A stretch of 64,000 bases of DNA from NCEH01 sp002257205 (GCF_043195105.1 NZ_JBAFWO010000003.1), one strand, 5' to 3'; counted from the stretch's first letter, positions 1-8,385 are shown. The notes: generated from the letters alone by a model not told the origin. Translations and numbers: made by a program.

Positions 1-178
1 ACCAGATTCGATAGGCCGATCACTTCCATCCGTGCCTGAATCCCTGCATTCGTCTCAGTCCTGGGGCATGCAGCGCTTGCCTGTAGCCCGATTGCGACAC
101 TGGGCGTATAAAAACCTCATGTGACGCCAAGGCCAACACACCGTGCCGCGGCAGATCAGCCGAAGATGGATACGACCC

Positions 179-472
179 ATGCCGTCAGATTTCGCTGCCC
201 ATGCCTTTCTGGTCAGGGCATGCTTGCGTACCGCATCGGGCGCCACCGTACTGGAGCCTGATACTGTCTGTTTCGATCTCGAGCTGGCATTGCAGATCGC
301 CGACGACGATCTTCCCTTCGTTGCGGGGGTCGCGGTGTTCGCGCTGGATGCGGATGGGCAATTGCTGAGCCGGTTTCCCCTGCTGAGCAAGGGCGTTCAG
401 ATTGCAGCGCCGCAGCCGGTCGCTTTGGTCTGGCCGACCCCCACCACCAGGAAAGCCACCGCCGCGGCCTGA
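179..472 (+). CDS. Hypothetical protein, 97 aa
   Basis: Small soluble protein that I do not recognise. It reads as a compact alpha/beta domain (residues around 25-75 include a plausible strand-turn-strand GVAVFALDADGQLL) with no signal peptide or membrane segment. The ATG at 179 is chosen because the sequence before it (a GTG frame opening at 143) is Arg/Pro-rich and unlike a folded N-terminus; neither start has a strong Shine-Dalgarno. The protein-like composition compares well with the Arg-rich antisense frames over the same DNA. It converges with the zinc-ribbon gene on the other strand. No function can be assigned, and it could still be a chance frame. Confidence 0.45.
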   Translation: MPSDFAAHAFLVRACLRTASGATVLEPDTVCFDLELALQIADDDLPFVAGVAVFALDADGQLLSRFPLLSKGVQIAAPQPVALVWPTPTTRKATAAA

Positions 473-489
473 GGCGTGCGGATCGCCGG

Positions 490-693
490 TCAGCCGCGAT
501 TCGCCATGAAGCGCACCGCTTCGATCGGCGACGTGAAATTGTAGATGCGCACTTTCTTGCTGCCGCAGAGGTCGCAGCGCAGGCTGATCGGCGGCGGCGC
601 CTTTTCGTCAACGGTTTCCGATGTCTGAAGGCGCGGCATCTCAGAGGAGATGATGGAGCGGCGGCGGCATCTTGGGCATTCGGCACAGATCAT
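490..693 (-). CDS. Small zinc-ribbon protein, 67 aa
   Basis: Two CxxC knuckles are visible, CAECPRC near the N-terminus (residues 3-9) and CDLCG about 35 residues later, so a single zinc-ribbon fold is likely. The frame stays open to a TTG at 723, which lies directly next to the sulfotransferase stop (724-726); the ATG at 693 is chosen because the first Cys pair follows it at once. It is probably the last gene of a two-gene unit with the upstream sulfotransferase gene. No enzymatic domain is present. A nucleic-acid or protein-binding role is possible from the fold alone but is not shown by the sequence. Confidence 0.55.
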   Translation of the reverse strand: MICAECPRCRRRSIISSEMPRLQTSETVDEKAPPPISLRCDLCGSKKVRIYNFTSPIEAVRFMANRG

Positions 694-723
694 TTTGCAT
701 TCTAACGCCAAAGCCGCCTGCAA

Positions 724-1434
724 TCATAGCGATCCGCGCGCAACGCGGGAATTGAGGAAGAGACCGGCCCAGGCTTGCGGCGGCAGCGCGTCGCGCAGAC
801 CGATCGACTCGAGAAAGCCGGGCACGATCGACCCCTGCGCCTTGGTCACCGCATCATAATCAAGCACCGTGACCTGTTCGCTTCCGAAAGCCGCCCGGAA
901 CGGCGCAAGGCGGGCGTCATAATCCCAGAGCCAGGAATCGTCTTCCGTATAATTATATTCATCGCGTTGGATGATGCCGCCCCACATGTGCCTGACTTTT
1001 TCGAGCTGCGCGCGATAGGAGGCCATATAGGCCGCCTTTTCCCGCAGACAGGCGATGATCCGCACCGGCCGGGGCAGCGCATCCCGCAGCCACGCGACTT
1101 CGTCTTCATGCCGCAGCAGGCACACCCCCTCGGCCGAGAACAGGCAGGTTTGTCCGGCGTGGGCCACACCGAACGACGCAAGCTCCCGCGCCACGGTGCG
1201 TCGATAGGTTTGGTCAAAGACCAGCCCGCTGCCGAGGCGAAACGTGGATGGGCGATGCGGGCGCATGGCGGCGGCGTGCAATTCCACATGATTATCGGCC
1301 ATGTGGCGGCCGGCGTAATAAGCGCATCCAGCCTGCAGCAAGGCTTCGCGCCCGCACCCCAGCACATGCTGAATCGAGGTCGTGCCGGTCTTGTGGAAGC
1401 CGATATGGACGATGCTGCCGGCGCGCTGAATCAC
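724..1434 (-). CDS. Sulfotransferase-family protein
   Basis: The N-terminal motif GFHKTGTTS (residues 12-20) is the 5'-phosphosulfate-binding loop of PAPS-dependent sulfotransferases, preceded by the usual hydrophobic strand (IVHI). A second typical feature is RPVRIIACLRE followed by a Tyr/Arg-rich helix, matching the 3'-phosphate-binding region. At 236 aa it is slightly short for the family. It starts with GTG, with GGAG nine bases upstream. The expected reaction is transfer of a sulfuryl group from PAPS to a carbohydrate or other hydroxyl acceptor; the acceptor cannot be read from the sequence. No glycan-synthesis genes flank it directly. The zinc-ribbon gene follows with no gap. Confidence 0.75.
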   Translation of the reverse strand: MIQRAGSIVHIGFHKTGTTSIQHVLGCGREALLQAGCAYYAGRHMADNHVELHAAAMRPHRPSTFRLGSGLVFDQTYRRTVARELASFGVAHAGQTCLFSAEGVCLLRHEDEVAWLRDALPRPVRIIACLREKAAYMASYRAQLEKVRHMWGGIIQRDEYNYTEDDSWLWDYDARLAPFRAAFGSEQVTVLDYDAVTKAQGSIVPGFLESIGLRDALPPQAWAGLFLNSRVARGSL

Positions 1435-1584
1435 CTTCGCGGTCTCCGCTCAGGACCGGCTCGCATCCTGGCTTTCTCGGCGGCCCTGTGCACCTTGGGA
1501 CGCAGCATGCAGATTTGCACGGGAAACCTATCGTCCGATCAGGAATCCGCGCGGCCCGAATGTGACGGTCCGGAGGCGTCGCAT

Positions 1585-1661
1585 TGGCGACCCCGGCAGG
1601 GCTCGAACCTGCGACCTGCCGCTTAGAAGGCGGCTGCTCTATCCAGCTGAGCTACGGGGCC
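1585..1661 (-). tRNA. tRNA-Arg (anticodon TCT)
   Basis: The minus strand folds into a full cloverleaf: acceptor GGCCCCG/CGGGGTC, anticodon stem GCCGC/GCGGC around the loop CTTCTAA (anticodon TCT), T-arm GCAGG-TTCGAGC-CCTGC, discriminator G and an encoded CCA. The length is 77 nt. It reads the rare AGA codon (and AGG by wobble). Confidence 0.97.
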
Positions 1662-1738
1662 GGCGCAGCCGTTCTTCTAACATGAACGCGCTGCGGTTTC
1701 GCCCCACGGCGCGCCCTCATCCACCGATGGCGCAGACT

Positions 1739-2044
1739 TCAATGAGTCCACTGACCCAAGCGGCGGAAGGCAAAATTGTCCGAATAGGCGATCTTGCGCC
1801 GCACCGGCTCGTGGGGCTCGAACACCTGGTAGGGAATGGCGCGGCGCTCGGCATAGGCCACCGCTTCTTCCTTGGTCTCGAAGCGCAGATTAATCTGGCT
1901 CTTCATATCGGCGGAGCTGGTGTAGCCCATCAGCGGCTCGACCGACCGGGCACGCTCCGGCTCATATTCGAGCACCCAATGCTTGGTCTTGCCGACCCCC
2001 GACTGCATCGCATTGCGCGCCGGCTTGAAGATGCGTGCCACCAT
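1739..2044 (-). CDS. ETC complex I subunit, NDUFS4-like accessory protein
   Basis: 101 aa, matching the ETC_C1_NDUFA4/NDUFS4 family: MVARIFKPARNAMQSG at the start, then W-V-L-E-YEPE, EPLMGYTSSADM, a Q-I-N-L-RF strand, TKEEAVAYAERR and a final SDNF-AF-R-Q-W block. In mitochondria and alphaproteobacteria this 18-kDa-type subunit sits on the peripheral arm of NADH:ubiquinone oxidoreductase and stabilises the N module. As usual in alphaproteobacteria it lies outside the main nuo operon. It is the gene nearest the tRNA-Arg on the same strand. The family call is firm; its role in this organism is by homology. Confidence 0.9.
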   Translation of the reverse strand: MVARIFKPARNAMQSGVGKTKHWVLEYEPERARSVEPLMGYTSSADMKSQINLRFETKEEAVAYAERRAIPYQVFEPHEPVRRKIAYSDNFAFRRLGQWTH

Positions 2045-2217
2045 TGCTCGCTTGCCCCGATGTCTCGCCGGCCCGAAGCCGGAGGCGCGCCCCCGACAGG
2101 CCGCGCCGCCGAAAATTGGTAAGTTGAGATGCTTCTAGCGTGGCGCGCTGGCGCTGGCAATGCTGCGCCAGCGCCCCGCCGCCGGCGACACCGGCAGCGG
2201 GGAATTGGTCGTCAGGA

Positions 2218-2505
2218 TCAGGAATTGATCATCTTGAGGCAGGTGGCCGCGGCTTCGGCGGAGGCGCGTGCCGTCCCCTGGTTGATCTGGCCAGACATGA
2301 CCAGGCTCTTGGTCTGGGCGGTGATGACGGCGCGCGCATCGACGCCGGGCTTGATCTGCGGCGCAGCGGCGGCATAGATCGCCTGCGAATCGGCCGCGAG
2401 GCCGGCCGCGCATTTGTTGGCCGCGGGGCGATCCGCGAACACCGAGGTGGAGACCAGGCAAAGGCTCAGGGCCGCGATCGTCTTCAAGGTCACAGGCTTC
2501 TCCAT
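2218..2505 (-). CDS. Small secreted alpha-helical protein, 95 aa
   Basis: Starts at ATG 2505 (MEKPVTLKTIAALSLCLVS...). It has a classical signal peptide with likely cleavage after S-V-F-A at about residue 24. The mature part of about 70 residues is Ala/Gln-rich and probably helical. It has one Cys near its start (NKCAAG) and one near its end (ATCLKM), which could form a single disulfide in the periplasm. The gene follows 20 bp after the Cys-repeat protein at 2526-2849 and is likely co-transcribed with it. Not recognised; the function is unknown. Confidence 0.75.
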   Translation of the reverse strand: MEKPVTLKTIAALSLCLVSTSVFADRPAANKCAAGLAADSQAIYAAAAPQIKPGVDARAVITAQTKSLVMSGQINQGTARASAEAAATCLKMINS

Positions 2506-2525
2506 CGTGATGGCAGGGGGCCGGC

Positions 2526-2849
2526 TCAGCGGACGCCGACTCGGTTGACTGGCCCGCCGGCATTGACACCATATCCCGGCGCGCCGACACCAACACCAGG
2601 CGCGACGCCGACACCCGCCGCGCCGGCGCCAACACCGGGCCGCACGCCGACCCCGGTGCGGTTGGCGACACACCCAGCCGGATAACCGGGCCGGGTGCAA
2701 TAAACCACGCGGGGCGCGGGGCGCACCACGCAACCGCGAGGAACGCCGGGGCCGCTGCAATAGACGACGGCTTGGCTCGGAGTGGGCACGACCGCACCGG
2801 CGGCCAGTGCCAAAACGGCGGCGGAAAGCATGACGGCGAGGCGAGACAT
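2526..2849 (-). CDS. Small secreted Cys/Gly-repeat protein, 107 aa
   Basis: Begins at ATG 2849 with GGGAG seven bases upstream. The signal peptide spans about residues 1-27 (S-Q-A cleavage). Two tandem 20-residue units follow, each VVYC then P-G-V/Y-P-x-GCV, placing cysteines at 31/40 and 51/60, exactly 20 apart. The rest (residues 66-107) is a Gly/Val/Pro low-complexity tail with repeated GVG motifs. Short proteins of this kind are common and uncharacterised in Bradyrhizobium-like bacteria. Possible roles are in the periplasm or outer layers; disulfide formation within each 9-residue Cys loop is inferred. Confidence 0.75.
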   Translation of the reverse strand: MSRLAVMLSAAVLALAAGAVVPTPSQAVVYCSGPGVPRGCVVRPAPRVVYCTRPGYPAGCVANRTGVGVRPGVGAGAAGVGVAPGVGVGAPGYGVNAGGPVNRVGVR

Positions 2850-3047
2850 GGCTCAACTCCCAGAGAAATCGGGACTAAGGGTTAGGCGTGCCGATCGAGG
2901 TTCTCAATGGCGATTCTTGACCCTTCACGGCAATAAATGGGGAAGATTTCCCCGGACATGACTCGCCCCCTGACGCAGGCGTGCTAAACGACGATATTTC
3001 TTACTGCTTGTCTCAAACTTGCCGCAGGCCGGAGACCGAGGCGCGGA

Positions 3048-4070
3048 ATGGACGAAAACCAGCGATCCTCTGCGGGCGCGCCAGGCGAAGCGGACTCTGC
3101 CGCAACGTTTGACGACGCTTTCATGCACATGGCGGCGCTGCGCCAGCAGCCCGGCTTCGTGATGGCCGTCGATCAGGCCATGCGCGGCCTCTTGGGCATG
3201 TATCGCGGCCACCTGCTTCCCAACCGCATTCTCAACGATCGCGGACGTCTGGCGCTCGCCTTGTGCACGCTCTATCTGCACCACGAGCCGGACCGGAACG
3301 GCGTGGGGCTTACCGTCACGCGGCTGACCAATCTGTGCCAGGATACCGGCATTTGCAGTCGCGGGCGCGCGAAGGCAATGATCCTGCTGATGCGCTGGGC
3401 CGGTTTTCTAGAAGTCGGACGCACGTCGGACATTCGCGCGCCCAGTGGCCGTACGCGTCCCTTGGTGCCCACGCAGCGTCTCGTGGACGAGCAGACTCGG
3501 CGCTGGTTGATTTTGAGTGGCGCGCTGGCGCGGCTCGATCCGCTGGGCGGCCTCCTCCTCACCGGGCTTGAAAATCCAGGCTTCTTCGGCGCGCTGATCC
3601 GGCAACTGGGCCGGCGCTATGTGGCGGGCATTCGCCTGCTCGACACCGCCCCCGCGATCGCCCTGTTCGCGGACCGGGACGGCGGGTTAATGATGGCTTT
3701 CCTCCTGGCCAAGGCAGCGAACGATGCGCTGGCGGCCGGCAGCGAGGCGTCAGCCACTGTATCCATCTCTGCGCTGGCGCGGGGATGCAATGTTTCGCGT
3801 GCCCACGTTCTGAAGCTGGTGCGGGAAGCGGAGGCGGAAGGGCTTCTGCGCCGACTTCCGGGGCCGGAAGGCGGGATCTTGGCCACATCCGCGCTGCATG
3901 CCGGCATAGAGGATTTCTTCGCCGCCGCATTTTCGGTGCTCATGTGCAGCGGCCGCGATGCATTGGCCGAGATGGAGGCCCGCACGCAACAGGAAGCGGA
4001 CACGATCGCCCGCCCCCCGCTGATCACAACACCTCTCCGCCCCAATTGCGGCCCCGACATCAGGCCCTGA
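3048..4070 (+). CDS. Two-winged-helix DNA-binding-like protein, 340 aa
   Basis: Two separate winged-helix-like segments are visible. One lies near residues 85-120 (LTVTRLTN, then GICSRGRAKAMILLMRWAGFLEV). The second lies near residues 240-275 (VSISALARGCNVSRAHVLKLVREAEAEG, then LLRR and a wing). Between them are about 110 mainly helical residues. The second segment resembles MarR/GntR-type recognition helices. There is no obvious ligand-binding or receiver domain and no membrane segment. It stands alone between minus-strand genes, so its targets cannot be guessed from an operon. A transcriptional regulator or replication-initiator-like fold are both possible; regulation is the simpler reading. 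Confidence 0.65.
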   Translation: MDENQRSSAGAPGEADSAATFDDAFMHMAALRQQPGFVMAVDQAMRGLLGMYRGHLLPNRILNDRGRLALALCTLYLHHEPDRNGVGLTVTRLTNLCQDTGICSRGRAKAMILLMRWAGFLEVGRTSDIRAPSGRTRPLVPTQRLVDEQTRRWLILSGALARLDPLGGLLLTGLENPGFFGALIRQLGRRYVAGIRLLDTAPAIALFADRDGGLMMAFLLAKAANDALAAGSEASATVSISALARGCNVSRAHVLKLVREAEAEGLLRRLPGPEGGILATSALHAGIEDFFAAAFSVLMCSGRDALAEMEARTQQEADTIARPPLITTPLRPNCGPDIRP

Positions 4071-4091
4071 CCTTGAAGAGGCGCGCCATCC

Positions 4092-4739
4092 TCAGCGGTC
4101 ACCCTGCACGGCGCTGATCCAGGCGCGAGCCTTGGCGAGATCGGATTGCGAGAGCCCGTGCCCGGCGGGAACCGTGACATGCTCCACCCCCGCCCCATTC
4201 GCCGACAGCATGCGCGCGAGCGTTGCGGCATTGTCCGCCGGCACGATCGGGTCCATGGCCCCGGAGAGGATCAGCACCGGCGCTCCGGCAAGATCGCCCG
4301 CCGGCGCCAGATCAAGCGGTACCATGGCGCGCAGCAGCACGGCGCCCGCCAGGGCTTCCGGCCGAAGCAGCAGCATGGCGGCGGCGATGTTCGCGCCGTT
4401 GGAGAAGCCAACCGCCACCGGCGCGGCGAGGCCGTAGCGCGCGCGGGCTTCCCCGACAAAATCGGCCAGTTCGTTGGCGCGGCGCTTGACGTCGTCCTGG
4501 TCGAACACGCCTTCCGCGAGCCGGCGAAAGAAGCGCGGCATGCCGCCTTCCAGCACCTTGCCGCGTGGCGAAAGCAGCGCCGCATCGGGCGAGAGCGCGC
4601 GGCCGAGTGGCAGCAAATCGTTCTCATCGCCACCCGTGCCATGGAGCAGCAGCAGCGGCGCGGCACCGGGACGAGGTGCCGGCTCGAAGCGATGGGTGAA
4701 GGCGAGCGCGGCATCCGCGTTCAAAGTGGAAATGGTCAT
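4092..4739 (-). CDS. Carboxylesterase / phospholipase-like alpha/beta hydrolase (MhqD-like)
   Basis: 215 aa, of the phospholipase/carboxylesterase (PF02230) type. Oxyanion-hole motif HGTGG at residues 33-37, nucleophile elbow GFSNGAN with Ser113, Asp164 in GAMDP and His195 in AGHGLS give a complete triad. It follows the ring-cleaving dioxygenase gene on the same strand (65 bp gap). The same two families occur together as the mhq genes of Bacillus, which respond to quinones and 2-methylhydroquinone. This pairing suggests that the esterase acts on ring-opened or ester products of quinone-like compounds. The gene symbol is withheld because orthology is not shown. Confidence 0.85.
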   Translation of the reverse strand: MTISTLNADAALAFTHRFEPAPRPGAAPLLLLHGTGGDENDLLPLGRALSPDAALLSPRGKVLEGGMPRFFRRLAEGVFDQDDVKRRANELADFVGEARARYGLAAPVAVGFSNGANIAAAMLLLRPEALAGAVLLRAMVPLDLAPAGDLAGAPVLILSGAMDPIVPADNAATLARMLSANGAGVEHVTVPAGHGLSQSDLAKARAWISAVQGDR

Positions 4740-4804
4740 GACAGACCTCGCGTGGCTTGCCCCGCGCCGATCCGCGGCGCGGGGTGCGGGATGGTTTTCA
4801 AGGA

Positions 4805-5734
4805 TCAGACCAGGGCCGGAAGCACCTGTTCGATGACTTCCCGGCGCGGTTCGAGGAAGGACGGCAGCTTCAGCGCCTGTCCCAGCTGTGCCGCCGGCTC
4901 GTCCACGGCAAAGCCGGGAATATCGGTGGCGATCTCGAACAGGACGTGACCGGGCTCGCGGAAATAGACCGAGCGGAAATAATTGCGGTCCTTCTGCTCG
5001 GTCGTGTGGATGCCGTGGTTCTCCGCCAGCCGCTTGACCATCTCCGCCTCCGCCGCGTCATCGGCGGCGCGGAAAGCGATGTGGTGCACCGAGCCGGCAC
5101 CGGCCCGCCCGCGCAGGAAATCCCCGGCCACACGCAGATCCACGATGCCGCCGATGGCAGCATCGGTCTTAAAGCGCACGAGGCTGCCCTCGCGGGCGGT
5201 TTCGGCAAAGCCGAGCACATCGGTCAGGATCGCCCCGGTCGGAGCGGCATCGGCGACCAGGAGGCTGACACTGTGAAAGCCGCGAATGGCCACCTCGGCC
5301 GGGATCTCACCGGCGCTCCAGGCCGGCTCCTTCTCCGCGCCCGGCACGCCAACGAGCGCAAGGCGGGTGCCGTCCGGGTCGCGAAAGCTCAGCACGCTCT
5401 CGCCGAAGCGGCGCGCCGGGGCATCATGCGTCACGCCCTTTTCGACGAAACGGTGCGCCCAATAGCCGATCGCGCTTTCCGGCACGCGGAACACCGTCTC
5501 CTGCGTCTCGCCGACGCCGAGGCGGCCCGGCGCGGCATGTTCCCAGGGGAAGAAGGTGAGAATGCTTCCGGGCTGGCCGACCTCATCGCCATAATAGAAA
5601 TGATACGTGCCCGGATCGTCGAAATTGACGGTCTTCTTCACCAGCCGCAGGCCGAGCGTGTCGGTGTAGAAGGTCTTGTTGCGCTGGGCGGGACCGGAAA
5701 TCGCGGTGACGTGGTGGATGCCGTGGTTGGTCAT
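4805..5734 (-). CDS. Ring-cleaving dioxygenase, VOC/glyoxalase fold (MhqO-like)
   Basis: 309 aa from ATG 5734, which has AGGAG nine bases upstream; the longer open frame to 5875 lacks an SD. There are two tandem VOC modules (about 1-140 and 150-309). Candidate metal ligands are His8 (HHVTAIS), His218 (SVHHIAF) and Glu267 (HVLFEIATD), the 2-His-1-Glu set of the PcpA/LinE/MhqO group of extradiol hydroquinone dioxygenases. The expected reaction is oxygenative cleavage of (methyl)hydroquinone-type rings. It is first gene of a unit with the esterase. A perfect palindrome lies 75-88 bp upstream and is a candidate operator. Confidence 0.88.
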   Translation of the reverse strand: MTNHGIHHVTAISGPAQRNKTFYTDTLGLRLVKKTVNFDDPGTYHFYYGDEVGQPGSILTFFPWEHAAPGRLGVGETQETVFRVPESAIGYWAHRFVEKGVTHDAPARRFGESVLSFRDPDGTRLALVGVPGAEKEPAWSAGEIPAEVAIRGFHSVSLLVADAAPTGAILTDVLGFAETAREGSLVRFKTDAAIGGIVDLRVAGDFLRGRAGAGSVHHIAFRAADDAAEAEMVKRLAENHGIHTTEQKDRNYFRSVYFREPGHVLFEIATDIPGFAVDEPAAQLGQALKLPSFLEPRREVIEQVLPALV

Positions 5735-5808
5735 GGCTGGCTCCTGTGAGCGAAAATTCTGTCTCCCTTGAGATAGAGCAAGCCGATCATTCTTCAACGC
5801 GCACTTCA

Positions 5809-5822
5809 TTGCATGGATGCAA
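5809..5822. promoter_or_regulatory. Palindromic candidate operator TTGCAT-GG-ATGCAA
   Basis: Perfect 6-2-6 inverted repeat inside the 336-bp gap between the divergent dioxygenase (start 5734) and GNAT (start 6071) genes. It sits where a promoter for the dioxygenase unit would be expected. The rest of the gap holds nothing else that I can call. Dioxygenase/esterase pairs of this type are controlled by MarR/HxlR-type quinone sensors in other bacteria; no such regulator is encoded next door. Confidence 0.4.
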
Positions 5823-6070
5823 GCTAACTTTGCCCTTTGGGAAACGGCCAAGGCCCGGTACATGCGCACGCTCACCTGCGTGCTGGACCGGGCCGCGCGC
5901 GCATGCTATCCGCCGGCCTCCTTTTGCTCGGGTCGGACCCTTTATGAGGCAGATGCAGCAGCGACGACGATCTGTAGGTGCGCGCCGAACCGGCGCGTGA
6001 TCGTCGACGCCTGCCCGCGCGCCCGGCCCATCGCCGGCGCGGCCCCCTGCTTCCTGCCTGGCTTCTTCCC

Positions 6071-6577
6071 ATGACCGAACTTCCCGTCACCATTGCGCTC
6101 GAATCCCCCGCCGACGCATCGGCCATCGAAAAGCTGCACCGGCGCACCTTCGGGCCCGGCCGCTTCGCCCGCACCGCCTTCCGGCTGCGGGAACAGGCGC
6201 CGCATGACCCTGCGCTGTCCTTCGTCGCCTATCTCGGCACCATGATGGTGGGTTCGGTGCGCCTGACCCCCATCGCGATCGGCAGCCATCCCGCCTTGCT
6301 GCTCGGGCCTCTGACGGTGGAACCGCCGTTCCAGTCGGTCGGTATCGGCGCCCGGCTCATGCAGGTCTCGATGGCGGCCGCGCGGGAGGCGGGCCACGGG
6401 CTGATCCTGCTCGTCGGCGATGCGCCTTATTACGAACGGTTCGACTTCAAGCCCGTGGCGAGCGGCCGCGTGACCCTTCCCGGCCCGGTGGATCCCGGCC
6501 GGCTGCTGGTGGCCGAGTTACAGCCCGGCACATTCGAGGGCGTCACCGGGATGGCGCGCGGGCGCCCCTCGGCGTAG
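6071..6577 (+). CDS. GNAT-family N-acetyltransferase (YhbS-like)
   Basis: 168 aa from ATG 6071; the frame opens earlier (5978), but that extension is Arg/Pro-rich and not conserved in style. It shows the GNAT fold: acidic N-terminal strand, the core strand PALLLGPLTVEP, and the acetyl-CoA-binding loop Q-S-V-G-I-G-A at about residues 88-94 followed by a long helix, then YYERFDFKPV, the family's typical C-terminal strand-turn. It resembles YhbS-type acetyltransferases, whose substrates are mostly unknown. It is transcribed away from the dioxygenase unit and converges on the DAHP synthase gene. Confidence 0.8.
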   Translation: MTELPVTIALESPADASAIEKLHRRTFGPGRFARTAFRLREQAPHDPALSFVAYLGTMMVGSVRLTPIAIGSHPALLLGPLTVEPPFQSVGIGARLMQVSMAAAREAGHGLILLVGDAPYYERFDFKPVASGRVTLPGPVDPGRLLVAELQPGTFEGVTGMARGRPSA

Positions 6578-6610
6578 CGGAACGTCCTTTCGACAAAACC
6601 CTGAGGTGGA

Positions 6611-6644
6611 AACAAAAAACGCCCCCGGACATCTCCGGGGGCGT
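6611..6644 (-). terminator. Rho-independent terminator of the DAHP synthase gene
   Basis: A 10-bp perfect stem (ACGCCCCCGG / CCGGGGGCGT, 6619-6628 and 6635-6644) with a 6-nt loop is followed on the minus strand by a T-run (the A-rich stretch 6611-6618). It lies 37 bp after the minus-strand stop at 6681. The stem may also block plus-strand transcripts from the GNAT gene, but there is no T-run on that side. Confidence 0.85.
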
Positions 6645-6680
6645 CTCTCGTCTTATGTCAGCGGCGAAGGGCCGGCCGCC

Positions 6681-8120
6681 TCACTCGGCAGCGGCGGCAT
6701 CCGGGCGGGCGCGCGCCTGGCGTTCCCGCTTCAGCAGCTCGGCCACCAAGAAGGCCAGCTCGATGGACTGCTCCGCATTGAGGCGCGGATCGCAATAGGT
6801 GTGGTAGCGATCCCGCAAATCCTCATCCGAAATGGCCCGCGCGCCGCCGGTGCATTCGGTGACGTTCTTGCCGGTCATCTCCAGATGCACGCCGCCGGCA
6901 AAAGTGCCTTCCGCCGCATGCACGTCGAAGAAGGTCTTGATCTCCGACAGGATACGGTCGAACGGGCGGGTCTTGTAGCCCGAGCCGGCCTTGATGGTAT
7001 TGCCGTGCATGGGATCGCACGACCACACCACGGTACGGCCTTCCTTCTCCACCGCCCGGATCAGGGCCGGCAGATGCTCGCCCACTTTGTCCGCACCGAA
7101 GCGGCAGATCAGCGTGATGCGGCCGGCCTCATTGTCCGGCTGGAGAATATCCAACAGGCGCAGCAGTCCGTCTGCGGAAAGCGAGGGTCCGCACTTGATG
7201 CCGATCGGGTTACGGATGCCCCGGAAATATTCCACATGGGCATGGTCCGGCTGGCGCGTGCGATCGCCGATCCACAGCAAATGGCCGGAGGTCGCGTACC
7301 AGTCGCCCGAGGTCGAATCCACCCGGGTCAACGCCTGTTCGTAGCCCAGCAGCAGCGCTTCGTGGCTGGTGAAGATGTCCGTGGTCCGCATCTCGGGATG
7401 GGACTGGGGATCGATCCCGCAGGCGCGCATGAAGTCGAGCGCCTCGGTGATGCGGTTCGCCAGCTCCTGGTAGCGATGGGACTGCGGGCTGTCCTTCACG
7501 AAGCCCAGCATCCACTGATGGGCGTTGGACAGGTTGGCATAGCCGCCGGTGGCGAACGCGCGCAGCAGATTCAGCGTCGCCGCCGACTGGCGGTACGCTT
7601 CGATCTGGCGGCGCGGGTCCGGCAGGCGGGCTTCCGGCGAAAAGGCGATGTCATTGACGATATCGCCGCGATAGCTCGGCAGATCCACGCCGTTCACCGT
7701 CTCGATGTCGGACGAGCGCGGCTTGGCGAACTGGCCGGCGATGCGGCCCACTTTGACCACCGGCACGCCGCCCGAGAACGCGGTGACCACCGCCATCTGC
7801 AGGAACACCCGGAAGAAATCGCGAATGTTGTCGGCCGAATGCTCGTCGAAGCTTTCCGCGCAATCGCCGCCCTGGAGAAGGAAGGCTTCTCCCTTTGCCA
7901 CCTTGGCCAATTCGGCCTTCAGGCGGCGCGCCTCACCTGCAAAAACAAGCGGCGGATAGGAGGCAAGCTTGCGCTCCACCTCCTTCAGGGCTTCCGCGTC
8001 GGTATAGTTCGGCATCTGCACGACTGGATAAAATCGCCAGGAATCCGGACGCCAGCCTTCGGCGCGGCGAGAGGAGGTCTCGGCGCCAGGGTTGCGGTCG
8101 GATGCGAGGCGGGTCGTCAT
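6681..8120 (-). CDS. Class II 3-deoxy-7-phosphoheptulonate synthase (DAHP synthase)
   Basis: 479 aa. It catalyses PEP + erythrose-4-phosphate to DAHP, the first step of the shikimate pathway. It is the plant/actinobacterial type (DAHP_synth_2). GGDCAESF lies at residues 84-91, with Cys87 as a metal ligand; later motifs are SHEALLL, FRGIRNPIGIKCGPS (PEP site), DPMHGNT with the His ligand, HLEMTGKNVTECTGG with Glu, and YCDPRLN with Asp. ATG 8120 is chosen over ATG 8132 because GGAGAG lies four bases before it. It is a single gene with its own terminator. No separate regulatory domain is attached. Confidence 0.96.
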   Translation of the reverse strand: MTTRLASDRNPGAETSSRRAEGWRPDSWRFYPVVQMPNYTDAEALKEVERKLASYPPLVFAGEARRLKAELAKVAKGEAFLLQGGDCAESFDEHSADNIRDFFRVFLQMAVVTAFSGGVPVVKVGRIAGQFAKPRSSDIETVNGVDLPSYRGDIVNDIAFSPEARLPDPRRQIEAYRQSAATLNLLRAFATGGYANLSNAHQWMLGFVKDSPQSHRYQELANRITEALDFMRACGIDPQSHPEMRTTDIFTSHEALLLGYEQALTRVDSTSGDWYATSGHLLWIGDRTRQPDHAHVEYFRGIRNPIGIKCGPSLSADGLLRLLDILQPDNEAGRITLICRFGADKVGEHLPALIRAVEKEGRTVVWSCDPMHGNTIKAGSGYKTRPFDRILSEIKTFFDVHAAEGTFAGGVHLEMTGKNVTECTGGARAISDEDLRDRYHTYCDPRLNAEQSIELAFLVAELLKRERQARARPDAAAAE

Positions 8121-8385
8121 GATACTCTCCATCTGGTCGGTCGTCCGGCGGCCTGCCCGGTTCTTTCGGGCAAAGCCAACCCCATGATGCGGTGCCGGAA
8201 TGCGGGCTTATACACCACCAGCCGGCACAGCGTAAGAGAAGCCCGCGCCGGCCGCCGGATCGGCCTCATATGGGGATATTCCGCAGCGAAAGCAGGGGTA
8301 GCGTTTGCAGCCAAAAGGATTATCTTTACTGACGATTATTGGGAATTCGGCCATGCCGGCCGGCGGTGGGGCCAGGGAGCGGCGG

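Noticed and set aside
55..390. 111-codon minus-strand frame at the left end
   Set aside because: Ser/Arg-rich composition, overlaps a more protein-like plus-strand frame, and has no SD.
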